A stretch of 64,000 nt of DNA, taken from CAIYRG01 sp964494505 (GTDB lineage Bacteria > Pseudomonadota > Alphaproteobacteria > Micropepsales > Micropepsaceae). The position numbers and the translations under genes are program-made. The stretch spans positions 1 through 64,000 of the forward strand of contig CAZBRO010000011.1 in assembly GCA_964494505.1 (NCBI GenBank), read 5' to 3'. Numbering within the stretch: position 1 is the first letter of the stretch; every line of letters starts with the position of its first letter. Of this stretch, positions 9,712 through 20,843 are shown one piece after another. Below the pieces are notes generated by a model, which searched no databases, had not been told where the DNA came from, and was given only the letters and a program-made list of their open reading frames with translations.

Positions 9712-10161
9712 ATGACGATGCGTTTCATGGTGATTGTGAAAGCCAGCAAGGACTCCGAAGCGGGAATCATGCCCAAGCAGGAGCTGCTGGCCGCCATGGG
9801 CAAATACAATGAGGAACTCGCGCGCGCCGGCGTTCTGCTCGCGGGCGAAGGCCTGCAGCCTAGTTCCAAGGGTGCGCGGGTAAAATTCTCCGGCGACAAG
9901 CGGACCGTGATCGACGGACCGTTCAGCGAAACGAAGGAACTGATCGCCGGCTTTTGGCTCCTTCAGGTCAAGTCGAAGGAAGAGGCCATTGAATGGGCGA
10001 AGCGCAGTCCCAATCCGCACGGACCGGGAGCTGAAACCGAAATCGAGATACGCCAGGTATTCGAGGCCGACGATTTCGGCGCTGAGCTCACGCCGGAGCT
10101 GAGGGAGCAGGAAGAGCGCCTGCGTGCACAAGGGGCACAGTTCGCCCAGACGCAACATTGA
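9712..10161 (+). CDS. YCII-related (DGPF domain) protein
   Basis: The 149-residue protein has the YCII/DGPF signature: MRFMVIVKAS at the start, VIDGPFSETKELIAGFWLLQ in the middle, then EEAIEWAKRSP. DGPF proteins are small dimeric alpha-beta proteins of uncertain enzymatic role. They are typically encoded beside ECF42 sigma factors, as here (11133). Two in-frame ATGs (9712, 9718) follow AGAGGGAG; 9718 has better spacing, and the difference is two residues. A 30-residue charged extension follows the domain. It is first in a same-strand run of five genes ending at 12976. Confidence 0.88.
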   Translation: MTMRFMVIVKASKDSEAGIMPKQELLAAMGKYNEELARAGVLLAGEGLQPSSKGARVKFSGDKRTVIDGPFSETKELIAGFWLLQVKSKEEAIEWAKRSPNPHGPGAETEIEIRQVFEADDFGAELTPELREQEERLRAQGAQFAQTQH

Positions 10162-10203
10162 TTCCAGTCAGGATCGATACTTCAACCGCGAAAGGAACAT
10201 CCC

Positions 10204-10617
10204 ATGCAAGTCCAGCCCTATCTCTTCTTCGACGGTAAATGCGAAGAGGCTCTCGATTTCTATCAGAAGGCGGTCGGAGCCACGGTGCAGATGATGATGC
10301 GATTCAAGGAAAACCCCGAGCCGGCTCAGCCCGGCATGGTTCCACCCGGTTCCGAGAACAAGATCATGCATTCGAGCTTCAAGATCGGCGAAACCACTCT
10401 TATGGCGTCCGACGGCCGCTGCCAGGGCAAGCCGGTCTTCCAAGGCATGGCGCTTTCCATTATCGCCACGACCGCGGCGGAGGCGGAGCGGCTGTTCGCT
10501 GCTCTGAGCGACGGCGGACAAGTGCAGATGCCGATGACGAAGACTTTCTTCAGCCCGCGCTTCGGAATGGTTGCCGACCGGTTCGGGGTGTCATGGATGA
10601 TCATCGTAATGCAATGA
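10204..10617 (+). CDS. PhnB-like VOC (glyoxalase/bleomycin-resistance fold) protein
   Basis: The 137-residue protein begins MQVQPYLFFDGKCEEALDFY and contains HSSFKIGETTLMASDG and FFSPRFGMVADRFGVSWMI. These are typical of the PhnB/3-demethylubiquinone methyltransferase-like branch of the vicinal oxygen chelate superfamily. Members are metal-binding or metal-less dimers with varied functions, so the substrate cannot be predicted. AGGAACATCCC precedes the ATG. It sits between two DGPF genes ahead of the sigma factor, a common gene order for ECF42 clusters. Confidence 0.88.
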   Translation: MQVQPYLFFDGKCEEALDFYQKAVGATVQMMMRFKENPEPAQPGMVPPGSENKIMHSSFKIGETTLMASDGRCQGKPVFQGMALSIIATTAAEAERLFAALSDGGQVQMPMTKTFFSPRFGMVADRFGVSWMIIVMQ

Positions 10618-10712
10618 TGTCGGGGTAGCGGGGGCATTCGCAGGGTTGCAAGGTCTTGGAGACCCGGAAAGCTCCCGCCCGCTGATCGAAACGCAGGTTC
10701 AAGGAGATTCAC

Positions 10713-11060
10713 ATGGCATACATGCTCTTGATCCTGGAGCAGGGACAGGACAGGCGGGAACGGCCGTCGGACGTGGGCCATGCCGCCTGGGACAGCATGG
10801 TCCGCTATCAGCAGGGTCTGAAGGCACGCGGCGTACTCCTGGCAAGCGAAGCCCTCAAGACAGAAGGCGTGCGCATTATGGCCCAGGACGGCAAACGCAG
10901 AATCGTCGACGGTCCATTTGCGGAATCGAAAGAGATTGTCGGCGGTTTCTTTCTCTTGGATTGCGCCACCAAAGAGGAAGCCATGGCCATTGCCGATGAA
11001 TGTCCTGCGGCGGCGTGGGCGACGGTCGAAGTGCGCGAAACCGGCCGCTGTTACGAATGA
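10713..11060 (+). CDS. YCII-related (DGPF domain) protein, second copy
   Basis: The 115-residue protein begins MAYMLLILEQGQDRRERPSD and carries VDGPFAESKEIVGGFFLLDC, the DGPF signature. It is shorter than the protein at 9712 and lacks the charged C-terminal extension. Its start follows AAGGAGATTCAC, an excellent ribosome-binding site. It lies directly upstream of the ECF sigma gene (72-base gap), so it is the most likely direct partner of that sigma factor. Confidence 0.88.
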   Translation: MAYMLLILEQGQDRRERPSDVGHAAWDSMVRYQQGLKARGVLLASEALKTEGVRIMAQDGKRRIVDGPFAESKEIVGGFFLLDCATKEEAMAIADECPAAAWATVEVRETGRCYE

Positions 11061-11132
11061 GATCGCGCGTCGGGGGCGGTCCCCTCCTGCTCGGTCTTGC
11101 ATCGCTCGGCGAGCATGGTCTAGTCGAGAGAG

Positions 11133-12416
11133 ATGACGGCGCCCGAGACACATCGCGCGATAAACGCGGTCTTCCGAATCGAACAGGCGAAGCTGTTGGC
11201 CGGGCTTGCGCGCATGGTGCGCGACGTCGGCATAGCCGAGGAACTCGCGCAGGATGCACTCGTCGCCGCTCTCGAAAAATGGTCGGAGCAGGGGATTCCC
11301 GACAATCCCGGAGCTTGGCTCATGGCGACGGCCAAGCATCGCGCGCTCGATCGTTTCCGTCGGAGCCAAATGCTCGAACGCAAGCACGCAGAACTGGGCC
11401 GCGAATTGGACGCGGAGCAGGAGGCGGCCGTGTCGAATATGGAAACCGCACTTGACGAGGACATCGGCGACGATCTCCTGCGTCTGATGTTCGTTTCGTG
11501 CCATCCGGTTCTTTCGACGGAAGCACGCGTTGCCCTTACCCTGCGCTTGATCGGAGGTCTCTCCACGGGGGAGATCGCGCGAGCCTTCCTCGTCCCCGAG
11601 CCGACGATTGCGCAGCGCATCGTGCGCGCCAAGCGCACGCTCTCCGGCGCCGGCATCGCCTTCGAGGTCCCGCGTGGGCAAGATCGCGCGGCGCGCCTGT
11701 CGTCGGTGCTCGAAGTCCTCTATCTCGTGTTCAACGAAGAGTATTCGGCGACCGCCGGCGGCGATTGGATCAGGCCCCAGCTTTGCGAAGAGGCGCTTCG
11801 TCTGGGCCGGATTCTCGCGGGGCTCGCACCCGAGGAGCCGGAGGTTCACGGCCTCGTCGCGCTTATGGAAATTCAAGCCTCCCGCCTCCCGGCGCGAACC
11901 GGTCCATCCGGAGAGCCGGTGCTCCTGCTGGATCAGAACCGCGGGCGTTGGGACCAGCTGCTCATCCGCCGCGGCCTTGCCGGGCTCGAGCGTGCCGAAG
12001 GGCTGGCGCGCGAGGCTGGATCGGGGCTCGGACCCTACGCCCTGCAGGCAGCAATCGCGGCCTGTCACGCGCGGGCGCACACGCCGGCGGAGACCGACTG
12101 GCCGCGCATTGTCGCGCTTTACCGGACTCTGGGCGAGCTCTTGCCGTCGCCGATCGTGGAACTCAATCGCGCGGTCGCCGTGGGGATGGCGGATGGCCCT
12201 GAAGCAGGGCTTTCGTTCGTCGATACGTTGATCGATGAGCCGACGCTCAAATCCTACCATCTGCTGCCCAGTGTGCGCGGAGATTTCCTGACCAAGCTCG
12301 GACGCCGGGATGAGGCGCGGGCGGAGTTCGAGCGGGCTGCCGCGCTCACACGCAATGCCCAGGAACAGAAGCTGCTGCTCGCGCGGGCGGCGGCATGCGG
12401 GGCTTCCGAGGGATGA
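11133..12416 (+). CDS. ECF sigma factor, ECF42-like, with long C-terminal TPR-like extension
   Basis: The 427-residue protein has sigma region 2 in its first 100 residues (DVGIAEELAQDALVAALEKW, PGAWLMATAKHRALDRFR) and a region 4 helix-turn-helix near residues 140-175 (GLSTGEIARAFLVPEPTIAQ). About 240 further residues form a helical extension (DUF6596/TPR-like). That architecture and DGPF neighbours define the ECF42 group. In that group the extension, rather than a membrane anti-sigma factor, is thought to control activity; none is encoded nearby. It presumably directs transcription of the DGPF genes. Its stop overlaps the next start (ATGA). Confidence 0.9.
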   Translation: MTAPETHRAINAVFRIEQAKLLAGLARMVRDVGIAEELAQDALVAALEKWSEQGIPDNPGAWLMATAKHRALDRFRRSQMLERKHAELGRELDAEQEAAVSNMETALDEDIGDDLLRLMFVSCHPVLSTEARVALTLRLIGGLSTGEIARAFLVPEPTIAQRIVRAKRTLSGAGIAFEVPRGQDRAARLSSVLEVLYLVFNEEYSATAGGDWIRPQLCEEALRLGRILAGLAPEEPEVHGLVALMEIQASRLPARTGPSGEPVLLLDQNRGRWDQLLIRRGLAGLERAEGLAREAGSGLGPYALQAAIAACHARAHTPAETDWPRIVALYRTLGELLPSPIVELNRAVAVGMADGPEAGLSFVDTLIDEPTLKSYHLLPSVRGDFLTKLGRRDEARAEFERAAALTRNAQEQKLLLARAAACGASEG

Positions 12417-12976
12417 CCCAAACGCGGAACACGGCGATCTTCTACACCATCGGACATTCGACACGTTCCTTGGACGAGTTCGTCGGCCTCCTCAAGAGCG
12501 CGGGCGCCGACATGCTGGTGGATGTCCGGACCGTGCCGCGGTCGAGGACCAATCCGCAATTCAACGCCGACACCTTGCCGGAGGCGCTGCGGGCGGCAGA
12601 CATTGGCTACCGGCATTTCGCGTCGCTCGGCGGGTTGCGCGGGCGGCAGAAGGGAATCACGGAATCGCCCAACGATTACTGGGAAAACGACAGCTTCCGC
12701 AATTACGCCGATTATGCCGGCACGGAGCCCTTTCGGACAGGCCTGCAGGAGTTGCGCACGCTCGGGCATGAACGGCATTGCGCGATCATGTGCGCCGAGG
12801 CGGTGTGGTGGCGTTGTCATCGCCGGATCATCGCCGATTATCTCCTCGCGGCGGGGGAGACCGTGTTGCACATACTTGGGCCAGGCAAAATCGATCCCGC
12901 TGAGATCAATCCGGCTGCGCGCGCCCAACCCGATGGCACGCTGATCTACCCGAATGCGCAGACCCGGCTGCTTTAG
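12413..12976 (+). CDS. DUF488 family protein
   Basis: The 187-residue protein has the DUF488 signatures YTIGHSTRSLDEF, LVDVRTVPRSRTNPQF, FASLGGLRGR and CAEAVWWRCHRRIIADYLLA. The family has conserved Cys/Arg/His residues and is of unknown function. The start at 12413 overlaps the sigma-factor stop (ATGA), so translation is probably coupled. An in-frame ATG 18 bases upstream is less likely. The 3' end overlaps the convergent OsmC gene by four bases. Confidence 0.88.
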   Translation: MTQTRNTAIFYTIGHSTRSLDEFVGLLKSAGADMLVDVRTVPRSRTNPQFNADTLPEALRAADIGYRHFASLGGLRGRQKGITESPNDYWENDSFRNYADYAGTEPFRTGLQELRTLGHERHCAIMCAEAVWWRCHRRIIADYLLAAGETVLHILGPGKIDPAEINPAARAQPDGTLIYPNAQTRLL

Positions 12977-13401
12977 CGAACCAGATGCGCGCTCAGTGTG
13001 ATTTCGGCGCCGGCCAGCACGCGCGATACCGGACAATTGCGCTTGGCATCTTCCGCCTGCTGATGAAACGCGCTCTCTTCGATTCCGGGAACTTCGGCCT
13101 CGGTGTCGAGCTCGATCCGCGTGATCGTGAAACCGGCACTCGTCTTCTCCAGCGTCACCTTCGCCGTCGTGTGCACCCGCGTCGGCGGAAATCCGGCTTT
13201 GCCCAGTCCCGCCGAAAGCGCCATGGAGAAACAGCCCGCATGTGCGGCGGCGATCAGTTCCTCAGGATTGGTCCCCGTGCCCTCGGCAAATCGGGAATTG
13301 AAAGAATAAGCCCCCTCGAACGCGCCGCTGCCGAGTTTCATCGTGCCGCTGCCATCCTGCAAGCCGCCGCGCCATTCCGCTTCCGCCATCCGTTGAGCCA
13401 T
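12973..13401 (-). CDS. OsmC family peroxiredoxin-like protein
   Basis: The 142-residue protein shows the two conserved cysteines of the OsmC/Ohr family: AAHAGCFSMALS (about residue 56) and RNCPVSRVL (about residue 123). The family reduces organic hydroperoxides or fatty-acid peroxides through this cysteine pair, usually in the cytoplasm. AAGGAGGATCAC precedes ATG 13401, so that start is preferred over the in-frame ATG four codons later. The sequence fits the OsmC rather than the Ohr branch (MKLGSGAFEGAYSF, GTNPEELIAAAHAG). It converges on the sigma/DUF488 operon. Confidence 0.9.
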   Translation of the reverse strand: MAQRMAEAEWRGGLQDGSGTMKLGSGAFEGAYSFNSRFAEGTGTNPEELIAAAHAGCFSMALSAGLGKAGFPPTRVHTTAKVTLEKTSAGFTITRIELDTEAEVPGIEESAFHQQAEDAKRNCPVSRVLAGAEITLSAHLVR

Positions 13402-13552
13402 GTGATCCTCCTTGCCCGTTTCGCGAATGATCGCAGAAAGAGCGCGGGGGGCGCAACCGCCGGGACTGGAACCATGCCGCGGCGAACGCCTCTTTCCGGG
13501 TGCGCGCGGCTAGCCCGTTGTTCCACCCGGCGTCTCGGGATATGTCCGTGTC

Positions 13553-13986
13553 ATGAACGCCTCCCTCCTTCGGGCCGCCGCCAGCGCCGTGCTTTACCTG
13601 CATTTTGCGGTCGTTCTGTTCAATCTGTTCTTCATGATCGCCGTGCCGCTCGGCGGTTGGCTGGGCTGGCGCTTTGTGCGGAATTTCCGGTGGCGGGCGG
13701 CGCATCTGATGTCGCTCTTGATTGTCGCCTTTCAGGCCGCGGCGGGTCGGCTCTGCTTTCTCACGATTTGGCAGAACGATCTTGCCGCCGCGGGTGGAGG
13801 TCTGGGGGAGCCATCCCTTGTCGATAGGATCGTTACCCGTGCCGTGTTCTGGCCGCTTCCCATGTGGGCGTTCGTTGTCCTCTATTTTGCGGCCCTCATT
13901 TACGCACTGGCGCTGTGGCGGATCGTGCCGCCGCGCCGCATGCGGATCGCCAATCGTACCGGGCACTGGCCGGGCAGGATCGCACG

Positions 13987-13990
<4 letters not shown>
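13553..13990 (+). CDS. DUF2784 membrane protein
   Basis: The 145-residue protein matches DUF2784: LHFAVVLFNLFFMIAVPLGG, then a WRFVRNFRWRAAHL segment, AGRLCFLTIWQNDL and a C-terminal hydrophobic stretch. Three or four membrane segments are visible (about residues 12-35, 48-68, 95-125). The function of the family is unknown. Its stop overlaps the start of the oxoprolinase-like gene (ATGA at 13987), suggesting one transcript. Confidence 0.85.
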
Positions 13991-17616
<3,626 letters not shown>

Positions 17617-18642
17617 ATGCGCTCGCGTTCCGATTTGCCGGCGCTGGATGCGGGAATGGCTTCGCGCCTGGCGGCCATTGCGCTCGGCCATGTGGGACGC
17701 GAATACCCGAACAAGCTCGACCACGTTCTTACGGGCCGTAAAGACGTAAAGAGTCCGCGTGCGTTGCATCCGGTCTTTTACGGCAGCTTCGATTGGCATT
17801 CCTGCGTGCATTCCTATTGGCTGTTGGCAACGCTTGATCGTCTCTATCCGCATCTGCCGGAGAATGGTGCAATCCGGGCGCTGTTCCAGAGATCATTCAC
17901 GAGAGACAAGATCGACGGCGAATGTGCATATCTGGCGCGAGAATCCGCGAGTCTGTTCGAGCGGCCCTATGGCTGGGCTTGGCTCCTGATGCTGCAGGCC
18001 GAACTCGACCGTCATGAATCGCGTGCATGGTCGTCCGCGCTAAAGCCGCTCTCGCACATCTTTGCCACGCGCTTCCATGGCTATTTGCCCAAGGCGACCT
18101 ATCCCACGCGCACGGGGACTCACGGCAACAGCGCTTTCGCTTTGGCGCTCTCTCTGGAATATGCCCAAACGATGGGCGACGCTCCGCTCGCCGCACTGAT
18201 CCGAAAGACGGCACGCCGCTGGTTCAGCAAGGATGAGGATTGCCAAGCCTGGGAGCCGAGCGGAGAGGATTTCCTCTCGTCCGCTTTGACAGAAGCACTG
18301 CTGATGCAGCGGGTGCTCTCTGGGCGCGCCTTCGAATCGTGGCTCTCGCGCTTTCTCCCGCGGTTAGCCTCCGGCGAACCGAAACCATTGTTTCTGCCGG
18401 CGCGGGTCAGTGATCGCACGGACGGTCGCATCGTCCACCTCGACGGCTTGAATCTCAGCCGTGCCTGGTGCTGGCGCAGATTGGCGGAAAGCATTTCGCC
18501 CGATGCTCCGCTGCAGGAGATTGCTTTGCACGCCGCGCGGCGTCATTTCGCGGTGAGCAAACCATATTTGACCGGCCATTACATGGGCGAACATTGGCTG
18601 GCGAGCTTCACTCTGCTGGCGCTGCGGCCAGACCCGCTATAG
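17617..18642 (+). CDS. DUF2891 family protein
   Basis: The 341-residue protein matches DUF2891: HPVFYGSFDWHSCVHSYWLL near residue 50, WLLMLQAELDRHESRAWSSA, TRTGTHGNSAFALALSLEYA, DFLSSALTEALLM and HYMGEHWLASFTLLAL. The pattern of conserved His/Trp/Glu residues on a helical scaffold resembles an alpha/alpha-toroid enzyme, but no activity is known. It begins at the base after the stop of the oxoprolinase-like gene. Its stop codon TAG shares the palindrome CTATAG with the stop of the convergent MFS gene. Confidence 0.85.
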   Translation: MRSRSDLPALDAGMASRLAAIALGHVGREYPNKLDHVLTGRKDVKSPRALHPVFYGSFDWHSCVHSYWLLATLDRLYPHLPENGAIRALFQRSFTRDKIDGECAYLARESASLFERPYGWAWLLMLQAELDRHESRAWSSALKPLSHIFATRFHGYLPKATYPTRTGTHGNSAFALALSLEYAQTMGDAPLAALIRKTARRWFSKDEDCQAWEPSGEDFLSSALTEALLMQRVLSGRAFESWLSRFLPRLASGEPKPLFLPARVSDRTDGRIVHLDGLNLSRAWCWRRLAESISPDAPLQEIALHAARRHFAVSKPYLTGHYMGEHWLASFTLLALRPDPL

Positions 18643-20010
18643 AGCCGGGTTCGCGTGACGCACTGCTATGGGGGAAACCGATGTGGCGATTCCGGTTCGG
18701 GTACATCGATGCAGCCTGATACAGGCCGCCGCCACGACAAGATCGGGAAGTGCGATGAAGGCGAGCCCATAACCGATAGGAAACTTCAATAGGAGATAGC
18801 CTGCAGCGACTGGTCCGATGATGGCGGCGATCCGCCCCATGCCGCTCGCATAGCCTATGCCATTGCCGCGGATTTCCGTGGGGTAGAAGCTTCCGACGAG
18901 TCCGATGAGCGCATTGTGCGTGGCCGATCCGCACGCGACCGCGAAAATCGCACACAGGACGATGAGGGCCGGCGAGAGCCCCGTGATTCCCAGCGAAAGC
19001 ACGGCAACAACCGCAAGAATAGCCGAGACGGCGCCCGCCTTCGGCCCGAAACGGTCGATCAGGCGCGCGAAGGTCAAGAGCGCCACGATGGCGCCGAATT
19101 GGGCGTAGGAATAGGCGAGCGCCGCCTGCCGTTGTGGCAGCCCCGCACTTTCAAGAAGCACAGCAAGCCAGGCGGTGAGCGTCATGTAGGTGAGCGATTC
19201 CGCGAAGAATGCGAGCCAAAGAATCGGTGTCGCCGTTCGGCGTTCGCCTTCGAACAATTGCTTCAGCAAGAAACGCTGCTTGCGTTCGAGCTTGCTGGAC
19301 GCGAAGCGCGTCTCGTCGCCGATTTGCGCATCGGGCAGCGCGCGGGCGGCGAGCTTCTTGAGGCGCGGGGAAGCAGGCTGGGTTGCGGCGAGAAATGGAA
19401 TCGATTCCGGAAGCAGGAACAGGAGCATCACGCTCAACACCGTACCGGCGACGCCCGCAACCAGGAACACAATGGACCAGCCATAGTGCGGCATCAGCCA
19501 CGCAGCCACTTGCCCAATTGACGCGTTTCCCATGGAATAACCGACGAAGGCCGCCATGACGAAGGTAGCGCGGGCACGTTTCGGCGCAGTCTCGGTCAAG
19601 AGCGCAACGGTGTTGGGCAGCACGCCGCCGATTCCCAATCCGGCGAGGCAACGATAAATCGCGATCTGGTCCAGCGAAGTCGCGAATACCGTCAACAAGG
19701 CCGGCAGGCTGTAGGCAAGTACGCCGAGAACCGCGCCGGTCTTGCGGCCATATTTATCGCCGATTGCGCCGAAAACGATGCTGCCGAGGAAAATCCCGAA
19801 ATAGCCCCACCCGAACACCGTCCCCATGGCGTCCTTGCCAGCGTGAAACGTGCGGAGGATCGTGGGCGCGGCCACGTTGGCGGCGCTGTAATCGAGCCCG
19901 TCGACGAATAAAATCAGCACACACAGGCCGAACGTCACAATCTGGGACCGCCCCAGGCGCATGTTCTCGAGCAGCTCCTGCACGTCGAGCGCCGGCGGGG
20001 GCCCGGTCAT
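18637..20010 (-). CDS. MFS transporter, aromatic acid/H+ symporter-like
   Basis: The 457-residue protein has about 12 membrane segments. Its N-terminal signature FVDGLDYSAANVAAPTI (about 35-51) and the loop motif GDKYGRKTG (84-92) fit the aromatic acid/H+ symporter branch of the major facilitator superfamily. The start at 20010 overlaps the dehydrogenase stop (ATGA); a longer frame upstream is not homologous. It closes the hyuA-hyuB-dehydrogenase operon, so it may import an aromatic or cyclic amide substrate for those enzymes. The substrate is inferred from family and context only. Confidence 0.88.
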   Translation of the reverse strand: MTGPPPALDVQELLENMRLGRSQIVTFGLCVLILFVDGLDYSAANVAAPTILRTFHAGKDAMGTVFGWGYFGIFLGSIVFGAIGDKYGRKTGAVLGVLAYSLPALLTVFATSLDQIAIYRCLAGLGIGGVLPNTVALLTETAPKRARATFVMAAFVGYSMGNASIGQVAAWLMPHYGWSIVFLVAGVAGTVLSVMLLFLLPESIPFLAATQPASPRLKKLAARALPDAQIGDETRFASSKLERKQRFLLKQLFEGERRTATPILWLAFFAESLTYMTLTAWLAVLLESAGLPQRQAALAYSYAQFGAIVALLTFARLIDRFGPKAGAVSAILAVVAVLSLGITGLSPALIVLCAIFAVACGSATHNALIGLVGSFYPTEIRGNGIGYASGMGRIAAIIGPVAAGYLLLKFPIGYGLAFIALPDLVVAAACIRLHRCTRTGIATSVSPIAVRHANPAL

Positions 20011-20837
20011 TTGGGATCGCGTGTCCATTTCGGCGGATTGGCCGCTTTGACGCGGCGCGCCTCCTTCACCAGTTCCTTCACTGCCCCTGTAACGGGCAGC
20101 GACAGGCCCGCCTTGTCCGCCATCTTGAGCACGATTTGCATGTCCTTCAGCGCCCAGGTGAAGGTCGTCTGATCCCAATCGTCGAGCGCCTTCGACGCGC
20201 CGGAGCTCATCATCAGTGCATCGCGCAGATTCGGCAAATCGATACCGGTCGATTCCGCGATGCGCCCTGCCTCGATCAGGCCGATGCTGTTGACCCAGAG
20301 GAGAAGGTTGTTGATCGCCTTTCCGACCTGGCCGTGACCGACTTCGCCAAGCACCGCAATATCGGACGAGAACGCGCTGTAGACCGCGCGTCCGCGCGCG
20401 ATCGTTTCGGGTTTGCCTCCGAACAGTGCGAGAAGCTTGCCTTCGTCGGCGAACCAGCGGCCGCGGCAGATGGGTGCGTCGAGCACATCGCACCCGCGCT
20501 CGCGTGCTTTGCTATCCAATGCTCTCACGGTGTCGGGTGCGACCGTCGAGGAAACCGCAATGATGGAACCAGCAACAAGGGTTTCCAGCACGCCGTGTTG
20601 GCCCAATGTCACGGCATTGACCTCTTCATCGTAGCCGACGCCGAGAATCACGAAGCTGGTCTTGCCGCCGAGCTCCGCAGGCGTGTCGGCGACGCCTGCT
20701 CCCAAGTCGCGTGCCTTGGCCAGATTGGCCGCGTCTATGTCGCAGGCGGTAACCGGGAAACCGCGCCGAAGCAGATGCTTCACCATGGCGAGGCCCATGC
20801 GTCCGGCACCGATCACGCCCACGCGTTCCATGCGCAT
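20007..20837 (-). CDS. NAD(P)-dependent beta-hydroxyacid dehydrogenase family protein
   Basis: The 276-residue protein has an N-terminal Rossmann motif GVIGAGRMGLAMVKH (residues 7-21) and the family lysine in GHGQVGKAINNLLLW (K173). It therefore belongs with 3-hydroxyisobutyrate and tartronate-semialdehyde reductases. The usual substrate loop DAPVSGG is changed to DAPICRGRW (about residues 120-128), which points to a different substrate. TAGGAG, formed by the hyuB stop, provides the ribosome-binding site. A second ATG two codons downstream (20831) has better spacing. Confidence 0.88.
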   Translation of the reverse strand: MRMERVGVIGAGRMGLAMVKHLLRRGFPVTACDIDAANLAKARDLGAGVADTPAELGGKTSFVILGVGYDEEVNAVTLGQHGVLETLVAGSIIAVSSTVAPDTVRALDSKARERGCDVLDAPICRGRWFADEGKLLALFGGKPETIARGRAVYSAFSSDIAVLGEVGHGQVGKAINNLLLWVNSIGLIEAGRIAESTGIDLPNLRDALMMSSGASKALDDWDQTTFTWALKDMQIVLKMADKAGLSLPVTGAVKELVKEARRVKAANPPKWTRDPK

Positions 20838-20843
20838 ATGCTC

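Noticed and set aside
10326..12464. 712-codon open frame opposite the DGPF/sigma/DUF488 genes
   Set aside because: Translation is Arg-rich without domains and spans several real genes with clear families and ribosome-binding sites on the other strand.
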